Assembly (NCBI GenBank): GCA_017995495.1
Contig: JAGOIS010000064.1
Location: 1 to 8,319, forward strand
Origin: Candidatus Cloacimonadota bacterium
GTDB lineage: Bacteria; Cloacimonadota; Cloacimonadia; Cloacimonadales; Cloacimonadaceae
Reading direction: 5' to 3'
Length of the DNA: 8,319 nucleotides
This document shows, piece after piece, positions 6,977 through 8,319 of this stretch. Under the pieces are notes generated by a model that ran no database searches, had not been told where the DNA came from, and saw only the letters and a list, made by a program, of their open reading frames with translations. The stretch's first letter is position 1; each line of letters opens with the position of its first letter. Position numbers and translations under genes: made by a program.

Positions 6977-7841
6977 CCGAGACCTGCAAAACCTGATCCT
7001 GCGCGCGGAAGCGCTGATGAAGACCAACTGGATCCACGCGGTGCAGCTGCTCATCAGGGCAGTGGAGGAAAATCCGCGGGACGCGCGCCCGGTGATCGCC
7101 TTGGGCGATTTTTACCAGAAGCGCCAGCTTTTCGAAAAGGCTGTGAAGTGCTATCAGACCGCGCTCAGGCTGCAGCCGGACGACAATCAGCTAAAACTCA
7201 TCATCGGCAACACCTTTTTTGCCCAGGGCGAATACCAACTGGCCATCGTCTATTACGACCAGATCAGCGATCCCCAGGCGGATGTGCGTTACAACAAGGC
7301 CCTGGCGCTGGCCTACCTGGGCCGCAACAGCGAAAGCATCGCCATCATGCGCGAAATGATGGCGGTGATCGACAACAATCCCTTCATCTATTTCCTGCTG
7401 ATCGAGCAACTGCTGCGGATCGAGGATTACGAAGCGGCCAGGGATTACATCGCCAAAGCCGAGGCCAGGATCGGCCAGCACCGCCATCTGCTGCTGCTCA
7501 AGGGACTCACCTACGCCCATTTCCAAAACTGGCTGATGGCGCTCACCGCTTTTCTGGCCTTCGAACAGAGCGGAGCCGTGATGCAGAGCGACCATGTTTT
7601 GATCTATGCCGATTGCGCCGTGAAATGCGGCATGCCCTCCCGCGCCATCGGCCCGCTGGAACGCGCGATCGAGCGAAACCCCTACACGGTGGCGCTCTAC
7701 GAGGAGTTGATCCGCCTCCTCATCCAGCAAAAGCAGTTCACCCAAGCCCGCGAATATCTGCGCCGGGCAAAACGCTATTTTCCCCTGTTCAGTCCACTGC
7801 TGCAGCTTCTGCAAAGCCGCCTGGGCAAGGCCGGAGATTGA
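6966..7841 (+). CDS. Tetratricopeptide-repeat (TPR) protein
   Basis: A 291-residue protein made almost wholly of about eight 33-35-residue helical hairpins, near 21-54, 55-88, 89-121, 122-154, 155-188, 189-223, 224-257 and 258-289. The second is a textbook TPR: FEKAVKCYQTALRLQPDD followed by a G-x-x-x-F-x-x-G-E turn. Others show the A-x-x-x-Y/L pattern with Asn-Pro at helix ends (AVEENPRDA, AIERNPYTV). There is no signal peptide or catalytic motif, so a scaffold or adaptor role is expected and the partner is unknown. The TTG at 6966 is the only usual start between the upstream in-frame stop (TGA 6939-6941) and ATG 7017. It has an AGGAG six bases away, but the true start may be the ATG at 6896 with a one-base shift near 6942-6944. 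The gene sits between the tricorn gene and manA, three bases before the latter, so it is probably co-transcribed with both. Confidence 0.85.
   Translation: MLADRDLQNLILRAEALMKTNWIHAVQLLIRAVEENPRDARPVIALGDFYQKRQLFEKAVKCYQTALRLQPDDNQLKLIIGNTFFAQGEYQLAIVYYDQISDPQADVRYNKALALAYLGRNSESIAIMREMMAVIDNNPFIYFLLIEQLLRIEDYEAARDYIAKAEARIGQHRHLLLLKGLTYAHFQNWLMALTAFLAFEQSGAVMQSDHVLIYADCAVKCGMPSRAIGPLERAIERNPYTVALYEELIRLLIQQKQFTQAREYLRRAKRYFPLFSPLLQLLQSRLGKAGD
7833..7837 (+). promoter_or_regulatory. Ribosome binding site deciding the manA start
   Basis: GGAGA, inside the last codons of the TPR gene, lies seven bases before the GTG at 7845. It favours this GTG over the in-frame TTG at 7851. Confidence 0.6.
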
Positions 7842-7844
7842 GCT

Positions 7845-8319
7845 GTGGCCTTGCACAAGCTGATCAATCCGCTCAAACACTACGCCTGGGGCTCGCCGGA
7901 CTTTATCCCGCGCCTGCTGGGCAAAACTCCCGATCCGGAGCTTCCTGTGGCGGAAATGTGGATGGGCGCGCACCCCGCGGCGCCTTCAAGGCTGATGGTC
8001 GGCTCCACCGAGACCAGCCTGCGGGACCTGATCGCCTCCGATCCGGAGAGGATCCTGGGCCGGGGCGCGCAGTTGGCCAGCGGGGAACTGCCCTTTCTGC
8101 TGAAAGTTTTGGCCGCCCACCAGCCCCTATCCATCCAGGCCCACCCTTCCGAACTTCAGGCCCGGCTGGGCTGGGAGCGGGAAAACAGCCTGGGCTTGCC
8201 TTTGGATTCACCCCGCCGAAACTACCGTGATCCCCGCCCCAAGCCGGAACTCATCTGCGCGCTCACCGAATTTGTGGCCCTCTGCGGCTTCCGTGCCTAT
8301 GCCAAGATCGCCCTAAACC
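7845..8319 (+). CDS. manA: Mannose-6-phosphate isomerase, class I (3' truncated)
   Basis: The frame is open to the right edge, giving 158 codons of an enzyme usually about 310-400 residues or longer. Class I phosphomannose isomerase is a cytoplasmic zinc enzyme that interconverts mannose 6-phosphate and fructose 6-phosphate, feeding GDP-mannose synthesis or mannose use. Visible signatures in order are LKHYAWGS (10-17), VAEMWMGAHPAAPS (35-48), FLLKVLAAHQPLSIQAHP (84-101) and YRDPRPKPELICALTEF (127-143). By comparison with characterised enzymes, Gln98, His100 and Glu135 are three of the four zinc ligands; the fourth His would lie beyond the window. The GTG start is three bases after the TPR stop and has GGAGA seven bases upstream. 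TTG at 7851 is an alternative that would remove two residues. Confidence 0.92.
   Translation, partial: MALHKLINPLKHYAWGSPDFIPRLLGKTPDPELPVAEMWMGAHPAAPSRLMVGSTETSLRDLIASDPERILGRGAQLASGELPFLLKVLAAHQPLSIQAHPSELQARLGWERENSLGLPLDSPRRNYRDPRPKPELICALTEFVALCGFRAYAKIALN

Noticed and set aside
7148..8230. 360-codon + strand frame across the TPR gene and manA
   Set aside because: Pro/Arg/Gly-rich shadow frame; the TPR and ManA frames in the same region carry clear repeats and active-site motifs.

Overview
The window is a densely packed stretch of bacterial chromosome. All recognisable genes lie on the + strand, with gaps of 66 bases or less, and most neighbours either overlap or sit within about 30 bases of each other. 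By eye the G+C content is around 60 %, and third codon positions are strongly G/C-rich. I see no phage, insertion sequence, CRISPR array, tRNA or rRNA. The gene set (FtsH, a secreted tricorn-type protease, a FapA/DUF342 protein away from flagellar genes, a TPR protein, class I ManA) fits a Gram-negative, little-cultured bacterial lineage, possibly of the FCB/Cloacimonadota type. That placement is a low-confidence inference from gene content only.

Layout from left to right: the last 127 codons of the membrane AAA+ protease FtsH (1-384); a 12-helix-type MFS exporter of the MFS_3/EntS-like group (414-1772); a PgeF/YfiH (laccase-domain, multicopper polyphenol oxidase family) protein joined to it by a 4-base GTGA overlap (1769-2458); a FapA/DUF342 polymer-like beta-helix protein overlapping by 8 bases (2451-3737); a 1049-residue tricorn protease homologue with a signal peptide and an intact-looking Ser-His-Ser-Glu tetrad (3750-6899); a TPR-repeat protein (6966-7841, probably starting further upstream); and the first 158 codons of class I mannose-6-phosphate isomerase, cut by the window end (7845-8319).

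The common strand, overlaps and lack of any terminator-like hairpin suggest one transcription unit that begins upstream and continues downstream. The themes are envelope proteolysis and quality control (FtsH, tricorn), cell-wall editing (PgeF), export (MFS) and sugar-phosphate supply (ManA), but the sequence alone does not prove a shared pathway.

The points most worth a second look are: (a) the tricorn/TPR junction, where a well-placed ATG overlapping the tricorn stop opens a frame that would join the TPR frame after a single-base shift at a GGG run inside a small hairpin; (b) the PgeF protein, where the first metal-binding His of the family appears to be Ala; and (c) the FapA-family protein encoded away from any flagellar gene. 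I do not see a clearly new defence or mobile system here.
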